In this document: piece by piece, positions 6,392 through 13,824 of the stretch | Position numbering within the stretch: position 1 is the first letter of the stretch | Layout of the letters: each line of letters begins with the position of its first letter | Source of the DNA: Elusimicrobia bacterium CG08_land_8_20_14_0_20_59_10 | GTDB lineage: Bacteria; Elusimicrobiota; Elusimicrobia; Elusimicrobiales; UBA9959 | Assembly: GCA_002779045.1 (NCBI GenBank) | Contig: PEXO01000199.1 | Location: 1-15,209, forward strand | Length of the DNA: 15,209 bases | Direction: 5' to 3' | The notes under the pieces: model-generated | Told to the model about the DNA's origin: nothing | Databases searched by the model: none | Seen by the model: the letters and a program-made list of their open reading frames with translations, nothing else | Translations under genes and position numbers: made by a program

Positions 6392-9343
6392 ATGGAGCAG
6401 GAACCAAAACTTGACCCGTCGACCATAACCGACGTGGAAACCGCGAAACTCGCGCTGCGCTGGGCGGTGGAGAAGATCCACACCCTGCAGGAGGAGGTCG
6501 GCCGCCTGCGCGAGGACACCCGGAACAAAAACAACCTCAACCGCTCCCTGACCGAGCAGGTGGAGCAGAAGACCGAGATCCTCAAGAAATGGCAGGGCAC
6601 CATCAAGACCTGGGAGGAGAACTGGAAGACCCAGACCGCCATGGAGGCGGACCTGAAAGGCAAACTGCGCGAACAGATCCTCAACGAGGAGGCGGTGAAC
6701 TGGAAGCAGGCGCGCGCCCAGTTCGAAAAAGAGATAGCCGCCCTGAAAACGGAACTGGGGGAACGCGAAGCCGCCATCGGCGCGATGAAGCTCAACCTCA
6801 TCGAGGAGCTGAAAAGATCTTCCGAAATGAAGGAAGCCGAGCTCAACAATCTGCTGCAGCGCCACCTGGACAACCTGGCGGTGAAAGAAACCCTCCTGCG
6901 CGAGAAGTACGACCACCTGGAACAGGAACTGATACAGACGCAGCGGCTGCGCGCCGAGCAGGAGGAACTGAGCCTGCGCGAGCGCCACGAGGCGAAGCTG
7001 CGCGAATCCTCGAAGCTTTTCGAACAGAAAGAGGCCCAGCTGGAAAAGTTCCGCCAGGAACTGGAAAACGAACGTCTTAAAGCCCTTGAGACCATGCAGG
7101 CCGACGCCCGCGAGACGCTGGAAGCAGACCGCCGGGCCCTGGCCGAGGAGTTCTCAGAGCGCAAAGCCAGGGCGGCCGCGGAAATGGAAAAAGATTTCAC
7201 TCAGCGCCTGGCCCGGGCCGAAGAGGAAAAAAAGACCGAAATAGAGGCTTTCAAGACCGCGAGCGCCGGGGAACTGGACGCGCTGCGCGCCCGCTTACGC
7301 GATTACATGGCAGAACGGGAGCAGGAGCACGTTGACCTGCGCCTGGAGATGGAGGGCCAGCTGGCGGAGCTTGTAAAGAACCGCGAAGAAGAGACCCGCC
7401 GCCGCTACGATAAGGCCCTTGAAGAAGCCCGGGCGCAGTGGGACCGGGCTGCGGCGGAAACCCGCGCGCAGGCCGACGCTGCCGCGCAAAAGGCGGCCGC
7501 CAGGCTGGAAGAAGAATACAAGGAAAAAGAAGCGGTATTCAACGCGGCCGGGGAAGAGCGCCTGAAGACCCTGCGCATCGCGCTGGAATCAGAAGTCCGT
7601 GCCAGGGAGGAAGCCCTGCGGGCCGGCATCCTGAAAGAGCAGACCGCCTGGACCGCAAGGCAGCAGGCGGCTCTCGAAGAAGCCCGCAAGGCCCTGGAAG
7701 AGAACCAGGCCCGCAGGCTGGAAGGCTTCAGGGCGGGGCTGGAAGAGGCCTATCTCCATAAAGAGAAGGCCCTGGAGGACAGGATAACCGCGGTGCAGGT
7801 AAAATTGAAAGCGGAATGGCTGGCCAGGGAAGAGGAGTGGCGCCTTGCGAAGGAAAGCGCCCTGCACGAGGAGAAGGAAAAACTCAAGACCGAATTCGAG
7901 AATCACCGCTCCCTGCTGCACAAGAAGCTTGCGCAGTTCGAGGACGAGCTGAAACTTAAATACGCGCGCAAAGAAACCGGGCTGGAAGCCGCCGACAGGG
8001 CGCAGCTGGCTAAAGAAGCTGAAGAGTTCAAAAAGGAACTGGAAACGGAAAAAGCCAAGCTGGCCGAACAGGCAGCCGCCGCCCGCAAGGAACTGGAGAA
8101 CAAGGCCCTGGTGATGCAGGCTGAACAAGAGGCAGCGGCAAAGGCCAGAGAGAAGAAACTGCGCAGGTCCGAAGAGGACCTGCGCGAAAAGTACCGGGCC
8201 AGGCTCAAGGCGGCCGAGGACGCCTTCGAAGAGAAGTTCGAGGCGGAAAGCAAACGCCTGAGCGCCGAATTCGCGGAAAGGGTCTCCGCCGCCGAGGCGG
8301 AAAGGCTGAAGGTCCTGGAATCCAAAGCCGCGCTTGAGAACGGACACGCGGCCAGGATACGCGAAATGGAAGCCGCGAGCGAGGACCGTGTCGTAAGGGA
8401 AAGGGCGAAAGTCGGGGACGCATTCAAGAACCGCGAACTGCACCTGCAGGCGCGCGAAGCCGATCTGGAAAAGCTGAAAGCGGGGCTGGAGCAGCAGCAC
8501 AGCGAATTAAAAGTAAATCTTTACCGTGAACTCCAGGGCAAGGAGCACGAACTATTCGGCAAGCTGGCCGCGGCGAAAGAAGAGATGTACCAGGCGCTCA
8601 ACGCGCACCGCGAAGTGCTCGACCGAGAATACGATGAACGCATCAACGGGCTGCACGAAAAGGAGAGCGCCCTCGGCGCGCGCTTCGAAGGCAAGCTCAA
8701 AACCGCGCTGGAAGGCATGAAACAAGGCCAGCAGGACGAGACGGAAAAGATGATGCTGGAATTTGAAGGCCGGAAGGCGGAGCTGGAAAACAGAATGCGC
8801 AACCGCGAGCAGGCGCTGAACGCCTCCCTGGCCGAAAGGCAGAGCCGCCTGGAAACGGAATTCATGACCCGGGAAAAGGCCGCCATAGCGGCGCAGGACA
8901 AGGCTTTTGAGAAGCGCCGCCAGGACCTGGAGAACGCGCTGGCTAAAAAAGAACGGGAACTCGACAGGAAATACCAGGAGTTCGTGGAGAAATTCTCCGC
9001 CGAACTGCACAGGGAACGCTCGGCCTGGGAGACGAAGAAGATGGAGATCCTCAACAACGAACGCCAGGCGCTCAGGGCCGATTTTGAGAAAAAGGAAGCG
9101 CTGATCGCCCAGAAACTGGACGAAGAACTGGCCAAACACCGCGCCGACCGCGTGCGCCGAGAGGAAGAGTTCTCGGTCCGCAAGGACGAGCTTGAAAAGA
9201 ACTATTACGCGGAGCTGGAGCGCAGCCGCGCAGCCCTGGACAAGCTGCGCACGGAGCTGGAGCAGAAAACGGCCGCGCAGTTCCGGGAACTGGAAGAGGA
9301 AAAGAACAGGCTGGCCGCGCTGCGCTCGGAGAAGGATAAATAG
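6392..9343 (+). CDS. very long coiled-coil protein A (983 aa)
   Basis: I recognise no enzymatic domain. After a short N-terminal segment with P5 and P9, the remaining ~970 residues contain no proline and no cysteine that I can see, and are dominated by E, K, R, A, L and Q, as expected for an almost unbroken helical coiled coil. Several stretches show an 11-residue (hendecad) leucine rhythm: positions 461, 472, 483, then 498, 509, 520, 531; also 798, 809, 820, then 846, 857, 868, 879. The 15-residue steps equal 11+4. A degenerate KExxLxxKY-type motif recurs, for example at 165, 853 and 901. There is no signal peptide or transmembrane segment, so it is probably cytoplasmic. GGAGG lies 6 nt before the ATG. 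Residues 15-23 (VETAKLALR) match the N-terminus of the next gene's product. Candidate roles are scaffold, cytoskeletal filament or spacer; none is shown by the sequence. Confidence 0.88.
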   Translation: MEQEPKLDPSTITDVETAKLALRWAVEKIHTLQEEVGRLREDTRNKNNLNRSLTEQVEQKTEILKKWQGTIKTWEENWKTQTAMEADLKGKLREQILNEEAVNWKQARAQFEKEIAALKTELGEREAAIGAMKLNLIEELKRSSEMKEAELNNLLQRHLDNLAVKETLLREKYDHLEQELIQTQRLRAEQEELSLRERHEAKLRESSKLFEQKEAQLEKFRQELENERLKALETMQADARETLEADRRALAEEFSERKARAAAEMEKDFTQRLARAEEEKKTEIEAFKTASAGELDALRARLRDYMAEREQEHVDLRLEMEGQLAELVKNREEETRRRYDKALEEARAQWDRAAAETRAQADAAAQKAAARLEEEYKEKEAVFNAAGEERLKTLRIALESEVRAREEALRAGILKEQTAWTARQQAALEEARKALEENQARRLEGFRAGLEEAYLHKEKALEDRITAVQVKLKAEWLAREEEWRLAKESALHEEKEKLKTEFENHRSLLHKKLAQFEDELKLKYARKETGLEAADRAQLAKEAEEFKKELETEKAKLAEQAAAARKELENKALVMQAEQEAAAKAREKKLRRSEEDLREKYRARLKAAEDAFEEKFEAESKRLSAEFAERVSAAEAERLKVLESKAALENGHAARIREMEAASEDRVVRERAKVGDAFKNRELHLQAREADLEKLKAGLEQQHSELKVNLYRELQGKEHELFGKLAAAKEEMYQALNAHREVLDREYDERINGLHEKESALGARFEGKLKTALEGMKQGQQDETEKMMLEFEGRKAELENRMRNREQALNASLAERQSRLETEFMTREKAAIAAQDKAFEKRRQDLENALAKKERELDRKYQEFVEKFSAELHRERSAWETKKMEILNNERQALRADFEKKEALIAQKLDEELAKHRADRVRREEEFSVRKDELEKNYYAELERSRAALDKLRTELEQKTAAQFRELEEEKNRLAALRSEKDK

Positions 9344-9346
9344 GCT

Positions 9347-12262
9347 ATGGCCGGATTCGGCAGGGATTTCGGGGACCTCATTGGCGAGTCCGAGCTGGAT
9401 TCGGCCAAGATGGTGCTGCGCCTGACCTCCGAACTCAGGGAGAAGGACCTGGAACTGGCGTCGATGCGCTCGCGCAGCTTCGAGGAAATACAGCGCAACA
9501 ATAAGGCAAAAGAGGAGGAATATGAAGCGCTGATGCGCGCCCAGGACGAACGCATCAAGAAGCGCGAGCAGGAACTGGCCCGCATGCTGGTGGAAAAGGA
9601 AGCGGAGCTGTGGCATAAATACCAGGTCATGCTCGACGATGCCGTAAACCGGCAGCGCTCGGAATTCGAGACGGAAAGAGCTCAACTTACCGCGGAGACG
9701 GAAAGCCATAAATCCGAGCTGGCGGCCCAGAAAAAAGGGCTCCGCTCCGAGATGGAAGAGGTTTTCGGGAAATGGCAGGAGGAACGGGAAGCGGACTTCA
9801 GATTGGAACGCGAAGCCTTCGCGGAAAAGCTCAGGGCCGCGCACGAGGCCGCGCAGAAGGACACGCTGGAGCGCATACGGCAGACCGAAGCCCTGTGGAG
9901 CGAGAAGCTCAGCCAGCAGAAAACAGATTTCAAGAACCGTTCGGAGCTTGCCGCCGAAGAGATACGCGCCCAGATGCGCCGGGAACAAATAGAAGAGCTT
10001 AAGACGCTCAACGACCGGCTCAGCGCGGAGTCCTCCGGCCGCGAGCAGGAGCAGTACGCGCATTACACGGCCTGGCTGGAGGAGAACAAGAAGATAATTG
10101 ATGATAAAGCCGCGCGCCGCCTGGAGATGGCGGAAACGGAATTCCGCGAGCGCACGGCCAGGCTGGAAGAAAGCCTGGCCAAGGCCGGCCAGGACCTGGC
10201 GGCGCGAGAAACCGCCTGGGAGGGTAAATATTCCGAGCTGAAGACCATTTACGCGCAGAAAGAGGCCGCCGTGGACGCGTCCGCGCGGGACCTGCAGGCG
10301 CAGCAACTGGCGCAGGAACGGGAAACCGCGGAAAAACGGGAAGCGCTCTCCCGGGAGGCACAGGCCGAAGCCCTGCGCCGGAAAGAAGAACAGCGTAAAA
10401 AGGAAGCGGCCCTGGAGGCGGCTTTTTCCGCCCGCTGCGCGGAGATGGAAGCCGAAGCCGCCAGGCGCGCAAAAACGCTGGAAGAACGGGAAGCCCGCTC
10501 CGCCGCGGAGCGCACGGAACTGGCGGCGCTGCGCTCGCAGATAGGCGAACTGCTGGCCGCCAAAGAAAAAGAACTTGAGCGGACCTTCGAAGAACGCTAC
10601 GCACTTTTCCGGCAATCCCTGGAAGAGTCCCTGAAAATAAAGGAAACCAGCCTTGCAAAGCGGCAGGAGGACCTGGAGCGCCAGTACTCGGCGCTGGCCG
10701 AGCAGAAGGATGCGGCCCTGGCCCGCGTGAACGCGCTCCTGGCCGAGAATTCGCGCCTTAAGGACGCGCTGGTCTCGCGCGATTCGCAGGCCCGGGCGGT
10801 GATAGAAACGGAACGCGGCGCGCTGGAGGTTGAGCGCAAGCGCGTAGAGGATGAATACAGGGAAAAGTCAGAAAGGCTTAAGGAAGAGATAAACTCCCGC
10901 GAACAGGCCCTGCGCGCGGCCTACGACGAGAAGCTGCGGGCGGGAGAGGAGCGCCTGTCCGCACAGGTAAAAATAAAAGAAGCCGCGCTGGAGGACGAAC
11001 GCAAATCCCTCAACCGCCACGCGGCCGAGCTGGAGGCGGGCTTCCTGGAGGCGCTCAAGACCCGGGAAGCCGAAGTTACCGAAAATTTCCGCAGGAACGC
11101 CGAGCTGATGCGCGCGCAGGCCGAGGCGGCGCGCCAGGCCTGGAAAGAGGAAAAAGACGCGCTGGCCGAGCAGGCGGAAAAAGAGGCGCAGAAAATAAGC
11201 GCGATGGAGCTGGAAGCCGCCGCCAGGCGCGAAGCGGAACTTAAGACTTTTTACGAGAACAGGGAAGCGGAAGCCCAGGCAAGGACCGCCCAGAAGCTGC
11301 AGGCGGAACAGCGGCGCCTTTCCGAGAATTTCGCGGTAAAAGAACGCGACCTGCAGAACCGGATAACGGAGCTGGAGGAAAAGCTCACAAGAACGGACGA
11401 CGGGACCCTGGCCGCGCAGGGAGAGACCTCCGCGCTCAGGGAAGAGATCGAGCGCCTGGCGCGCGCCCTCGAGGAAAGCGCCGGCGAGAAACAGAAGCTT
11501 ATACAGGAAAACCTCACGAAATCCCGCGACCTGCGCCAGACGCTGGAAAAGGAATTCCTGGACAAGCTCAGGGAAGTGGAGCAGAACTACCTGTCGCAGC
11601 TCTCCGAGCTGGCCAGACGCTCCGACCAGAACTCAAAGAAGGAACGCGAGGAATATTTCGCGAAGATGCAGTTCATGAACAACGACTTCAACACGCGGCT
11701 GTCCGCCCAGGCCGGGGATATGGAAGCGGCTTACATGGAGCGTGAACGCAAGCTCGCGGCCTCCATGGAAGAAGCCTACAAGATGAAGGGCAAGGCCCTC
11801 GTCGCGCGGCAGGAGCAGTTGGAAAGCAGCTACCAGGCCATGCTGTCGGAAAAGGCCGCGCAGATAGACATGGACAGGACGCTGGCCGATAATGTGTCGC
11901 GCATGAAGAACGAACTGGAGAACAAGAACCGCGAGATGAACGAGACCATCGCCTCCTACAATACCAGCCTGGAAGAGATAGAGAAGAAATTACGCGCGGA
12001 CTACGAGACCCGCAAGAAGGACCTGGAGGACGGCCATCGCATGCGCGCCTCGCAGCTGGAAACGGAACGCACCAAGCTCAAGAGCCTGCTGGAGCAGGAG
12101 CAGCGGCTGGTCTCCGATCTTCAGAAGCGCGAAACCGCGCTGCAGGACGGCTACGCCGCGCGCGAGAACGACCTGGCCCGCCGCTTCAAAGAAGCCCGCG
12201 AGCGCCTGGAAAAGGACTACCAGGAGCGCACGCAGGACCTCAACAAAAAGAGCGGGAAATAA
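9347..12262 (+). CDS. very long coiled-coil protein B (971 aa)
   Basis: This is a second giant coiled-coil protein that starts 3 nt after protein A stops, so the two are certainly co-transcribed and probably translationally coupled; AAGGA inside the end of gene A could serve as its ribosome binding site. I find no proline in all 971 residues and only one cysteine (C364). The first 16 residues are glycine-rich and non-helical (MAGFGRDFGDLIGE), followed by LDSAKMVLR, which parallels the N-terminal motif of protein A. Both heptads (L548, L555, L562) and longer spacings occur. The only obvious interruption is near 682-694 (TDDGTLAAQGET), before a more classical heptad segment. There is no signal peptide, transmembrane segment or known domain. 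Length and composition match A, suggesting an ancient duplication or a co-assembling pair. No terminator is evident after it before the pdaD promoter. Confidence 0.88.
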   Translation: MAGFGRDFGDLIGESELDSAKMVLRLTSELREKDLELASMRSRSFEEIQRNNKAKEEEYEALMRAQDERIKKREQELARMLVEKEAELWHKYQVMLDDAVNRQRSEFETERAQLTAETESHKSELAAQKKGLRSEMEEVFGKWQEEREADFRLEREAFAEKLRAAHEAAQKDTLERIRQTEALWSEKLSQQKTDFKNRSELAAEEIRAQMRREQIEELKTLNDRLSAESSGREQEQYAHYTAWLEENKKIIDDKAARRLEMAETEFRERTARLEESLAKAGQDLAARETAWEGKYSELKTIYAQKEAAVDASARDLQAQQLAQERETAEKREALSREAQAEALRRKEEQRKKEAALEAAFSARCAEMEAEAARRAKTLEEREARSAAERTELAALRSQIGELLAAKEKELERTFEERYALFRQSLEESLKIKETSLAKRQEDLERQYSALAEQKDAALARVNALLAENSRLKDALVSRDSQARAVIETERGALEVERKRVEDEYREKSERLKEEINSREQALRAAYDEKLRAGEERLSAQVKIKEAALEDERKSLNRHAAELEAGFLEALKTREAEVTENFRRNAELMRAQAEAARQAWKEEKDALAEQAEKEAQKISAMELEAAARREAELKTFYENREAEAQARTAQKLQAEQRRLSENFAVKERDLQNRITELEEKLTRTDDGTLAAQGETSALREEIERLARALEESAGEKQKLIQENLTKSRDLRQTLEKEFLDKLREVEQNYLSQLSELARRSDQNSKKEREEYFAKMQFMNNDFNTRLSAQAGDMEAAYMERERKLAASMEEAYKMKGKALVARQEQLESSYQAMLSEKAAQIDMDRTLADNVSRMKNELENKNREMNETIASYNTSLEEIEKKLRADYETRKKDLEDGHRMRASQLETERTKLKSLLEQEQRLVSDLQKRETALQDGYAARENDLARRFKEARERLEKDYQERTQDLNKKSGK

Positions 12263-12304
12263 CCCCTTCCGCCGCCTCTGCGTAACTATGCGCGGATAAT
12301 TTAT

Positions 12305-12310
12305 TATAAT
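12305..12310 (+). promoter_or_regulatory. -10 box of pdaD
   Basis: TATAAT in an AT-rich patch ends 6 nt before the pdaD ATG at 12317, the same spacing as for rpmB. Initiation would fall on or beside the start codon, giving a leaderless message. No ribosome binding site is visible upstream of the ATG and no strong -35 is seen. Confidence 0.65.
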
Positions 12311-12316
12311 AACTGC

Positions 12317-12868
12317 ATGTCAATACTCCTCGTGCCCAAGGAAGTGTTCCTCACAAAAGGCCTCGGCCGCCACACGGAAAAACTGGCGAGCTTCGAGGAA
12401 GCTCTCCGGGATGCCAAGATAGCCAAATACAATCTTGTGCACGTCTCCAGCATCTTCCCCCCCTACTGCAAGGTCATACCCCGGCAGAAGGGGCTGGAGA
12501 AACTGAAGACCGGCCAGATACTGCACTGCGTGCTCAGCCGCAACAGCATCAACGAGAACCATCGGCTGATAGCCGCCTCCGTAGGCCTGGCCGTACCCAA
12601 GGACCGCTCCCATTACGGCTATATTTCCGAGCATCACACCTTCGGCGAGACCGACGAGAAGACCGGCGATTACGCCGAAGACCTGGCCGCGATGATGTTA
12701 TCCACCATACAGGGCGTGGAATTCGGCAGCGAGACCACCTGGGACCAGAAGGAAGAGATCTGGAAGCTCAGCGGCAAGATAGTGCGCGCCGCCAATATAA
12801 CACAATCCGCCATAGGCAGCGAAGGCATCTGGACCACCACCGTGGCCGCCGCCGTTTTCGTGTTTTGA
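12317..12868 (+). CDS. pdaD: pyruvoyl-dependent arginine decarboxylase
   Basis: This 183-residue proenzyme belongs to the PvlArgDC family, which decarboxylates L-arginine to agmatine using a self-made pyruvoyl group instead of pyridoxal phosphate. The motif NLVHVSSIFPPYCK (39-52) contains the expected self-cleavage site between S44 and S45, giving a beta chain of 44 residues and an alpha chain whose S45 becomes pyruvoyl. YGYISEHHTFGE (100-111) contains E105, likely the catalytic Glu equivalent to E109 of the Methanocaldococcus enzyme. Length is typical. The enzyme assembles as trimers in characterised members. It is followed by agmatinase, so the pair makes putrescine and urea. The family is best known from archaea and chlamydiae and is present in scattered bacteria. 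The transcript is probably leaderless. Confidence 0.94.
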   Translation: MSILLVPKEVFLTKGLGRHTEKLASFEEALRDAKIAKYNLVHVSSIFPPYCKVIPRQKGLEKLKTGQILHCVLSRNSINENHRLIAASVGLAVPKDRSHYGYISEHHTFGETDEKTGDYAEDLAAMMLSTIQGVEFGSETTWDQKEEIWKLSGKIVRAANITQSAIGSEGIWTTTVAAAVFVF

Positions 12869-12891
12869 CGGGCCTCCTGCGCCCCTACCAT

Positions 12892-12919
12892 CCGGGCCCG
12901 GCGACGGGCCCGGGTTTTT
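12892..12919 (+). terminator. strong intrinsic terminator between pdaD and speB
   Basis: A perfect 9-bp stem CCGGGCCCG / CGGGCCCGG closes a GCGA tetraloop (GNRA type) and is followed by GTTTTT. It begins 23 nt after the pdaD stop and ends 11 nt before the speB ATG. It should stop or strongly reduce transcription from pdaD into speB. Confidence 0.88.
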
Positions 12920-12930
12920 GATAAAGCACT

Positions 12931-13791
12931 ATGACCTTTAAACCGGCAAGAACACAGTTCGTGGAGCGCGGACGGACCGCGCTGAAAGACGCGGCCTTCG
13001 TGGTTGTTCCCGTCCCCTACGAAAAGACCACCTCCTATGGCCGGGGCACGCGGCGCGGCCCTGCGGCCGTGCTAGCCGCCTCCCTTCAGCTGGAACTGTG
13101 GGACGAGGAGACCAGAGCGGAGACCTGGAAGAAGGGCATCTTTACCACCGGGCCGGTGAACTGCTCCCTGCCAGAAAAGAAATTTTTCCCGCGGCTGGAA
13201 AGCACGGTGGAAGACCTGCTTACCGCCACCAAAGCCCTGCCCTTCTTTATAGGCGGGGAGCATAGCATTACCCAGGCGCTGCTGCCGCCGTTCCTAAGGC
13301 GGCACAAGAACCTCTCCATCCTGCACTTCGACGCGCACGCGGACCTGCGGCCCTCCTACCTGGGCTCCGCGCATAGTCATGCCTGCGCGCTCCACCCCGC
13401 CTCGCGCACCAACCGGGTGGTGCAGATAGGCATCCGCAGCGTAAGCCACGACGAAAAGCACTTCCTCAACGCCGGGAATGTCCGGACCCACCTGATGCAC
13501 GAGGACCGGGACCCGGCTAAACTGGAGCGCGATATACTGCGCGAGCTTACCGGTACCGTCTACCTGACCATAGACGCAGACGGCTTCGACCCTTCGGTAA
13601 TGCCCGGCACCGGCACCCCGCAGCCGGGCGGCTTCCTGTGGTACGAGGCCCTAAAGCTGTTCAAGGCCGTCTGCTCGGAAAAAAAGGTGGTAGGCGTGGA
13701 CCTGGTGGAAGTATCCCCCCTGAAAGGCTCCCCCATCACCGAGTTCAACGCCGCCAAGCTCCTCTACCGCCTGATGGGCTACCTTGTATAA
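12931..13791 (+). CDS. speB: agmatinase (ureohydrolase family)
   Basis: This 286-residue protein is a dimanganese ureohydrolase of the arginase/agmatinase family. The metal ligands are all present: H111 in GGEHS, D134, H136 and D138 in DAHADLR, and D215 and D217 in IDADGFDPS. The sequence after them, MPGTGTPQPGG, is the conserved loop of agmatinases, and SHAC near residue 149 is a usual substrate-side region. The reaction is agmatine + water -> putrescine + urea in the cytoplasm, directly following the product of pdaD upstream, which makes agmatinase the best assignment over arginase or guanidinobutyrase. Length is typical. No good ribosome binding site or clear -10 box precedes the ATG, which lies only 11 nt after a strong terminator, so expression must depend on read-through or on a weak promoter such as GATAAA at 12920-12925. 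Confidence 0.92.
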   Translation: MTFKPARTQFVERGRTALKDAAFVVVPVPYEKTTSYGRGTRRGPAAVLAASLQLELWDEETRAETWKKGIFTTGPVNCSLPEKKFFPRLESTVEDLLTATKALPFFIGGEHSITQALLPPFLRRHKNLSILHFDAHADLRPSYLGSAHSHACALHPASRTNRVVQIGIRSVSHDEKHFLNAGNVRTHLMHEDRDPAKLERDILRELTGTVYLTIDADGFDPSVMPGTGTPQPGGFLWYEALKLFKAVCSEKKVVGVDLVEVSPLKGSPITEFNAAKLLYRLMGYLV

Positions 13792-13796
13792 AGCAG

Positions 13797-13824
13797 TAAC
13801 CGGTAGCCGGTAACCGGTAGCCGG
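13797..13824. repeat. 14-bp tandem repeat that folds into a hairpin
   Basis: TAACCGGTAGCCGG occurs twice in perfect tandem, filling nearly all of the 33-nt gap between convergent speB and the epimerase gene. With the following TTA, which is the epimerase stop codon on the minus strand, it also forms an inverted structure: TAACCGG pairs with CCGGTTA (13821-13827) and an inner CCGG-TAA-CCGG stem sits inside. It may act as a two-way transcription barrier without a T run, or be a member of a dispersed repeat family. Confidence 0.75.

Noticed and set aside
8552..10615. 687-codon minus-strand open frame across both coiled-coil genes
   Set aside because: It is a mirror of the GAG/CTG-rich coiled-coil codons: the product is rich in Leu, Phe and Arg with no domain, it spans two real genes and it has no start signals. 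Long antisense frames are expected in GC-rich coiled-coil DNA.
6392..12262. Coiled-coil genes as SMC/Rad50-type ATPases or phage tape-measure proteins
   Set aside because: There is no Walker A/B or signature motif at either end, no hinge domain, no hydrophobic segment typical of tape-measure proteins and no phage gene nearby.
12263..12304. Terminator after the coiled-coil operon
   Set aside because: Only very short pairing (about 4 bp) is possible and there is no T run directly after it; not strong enough to report.
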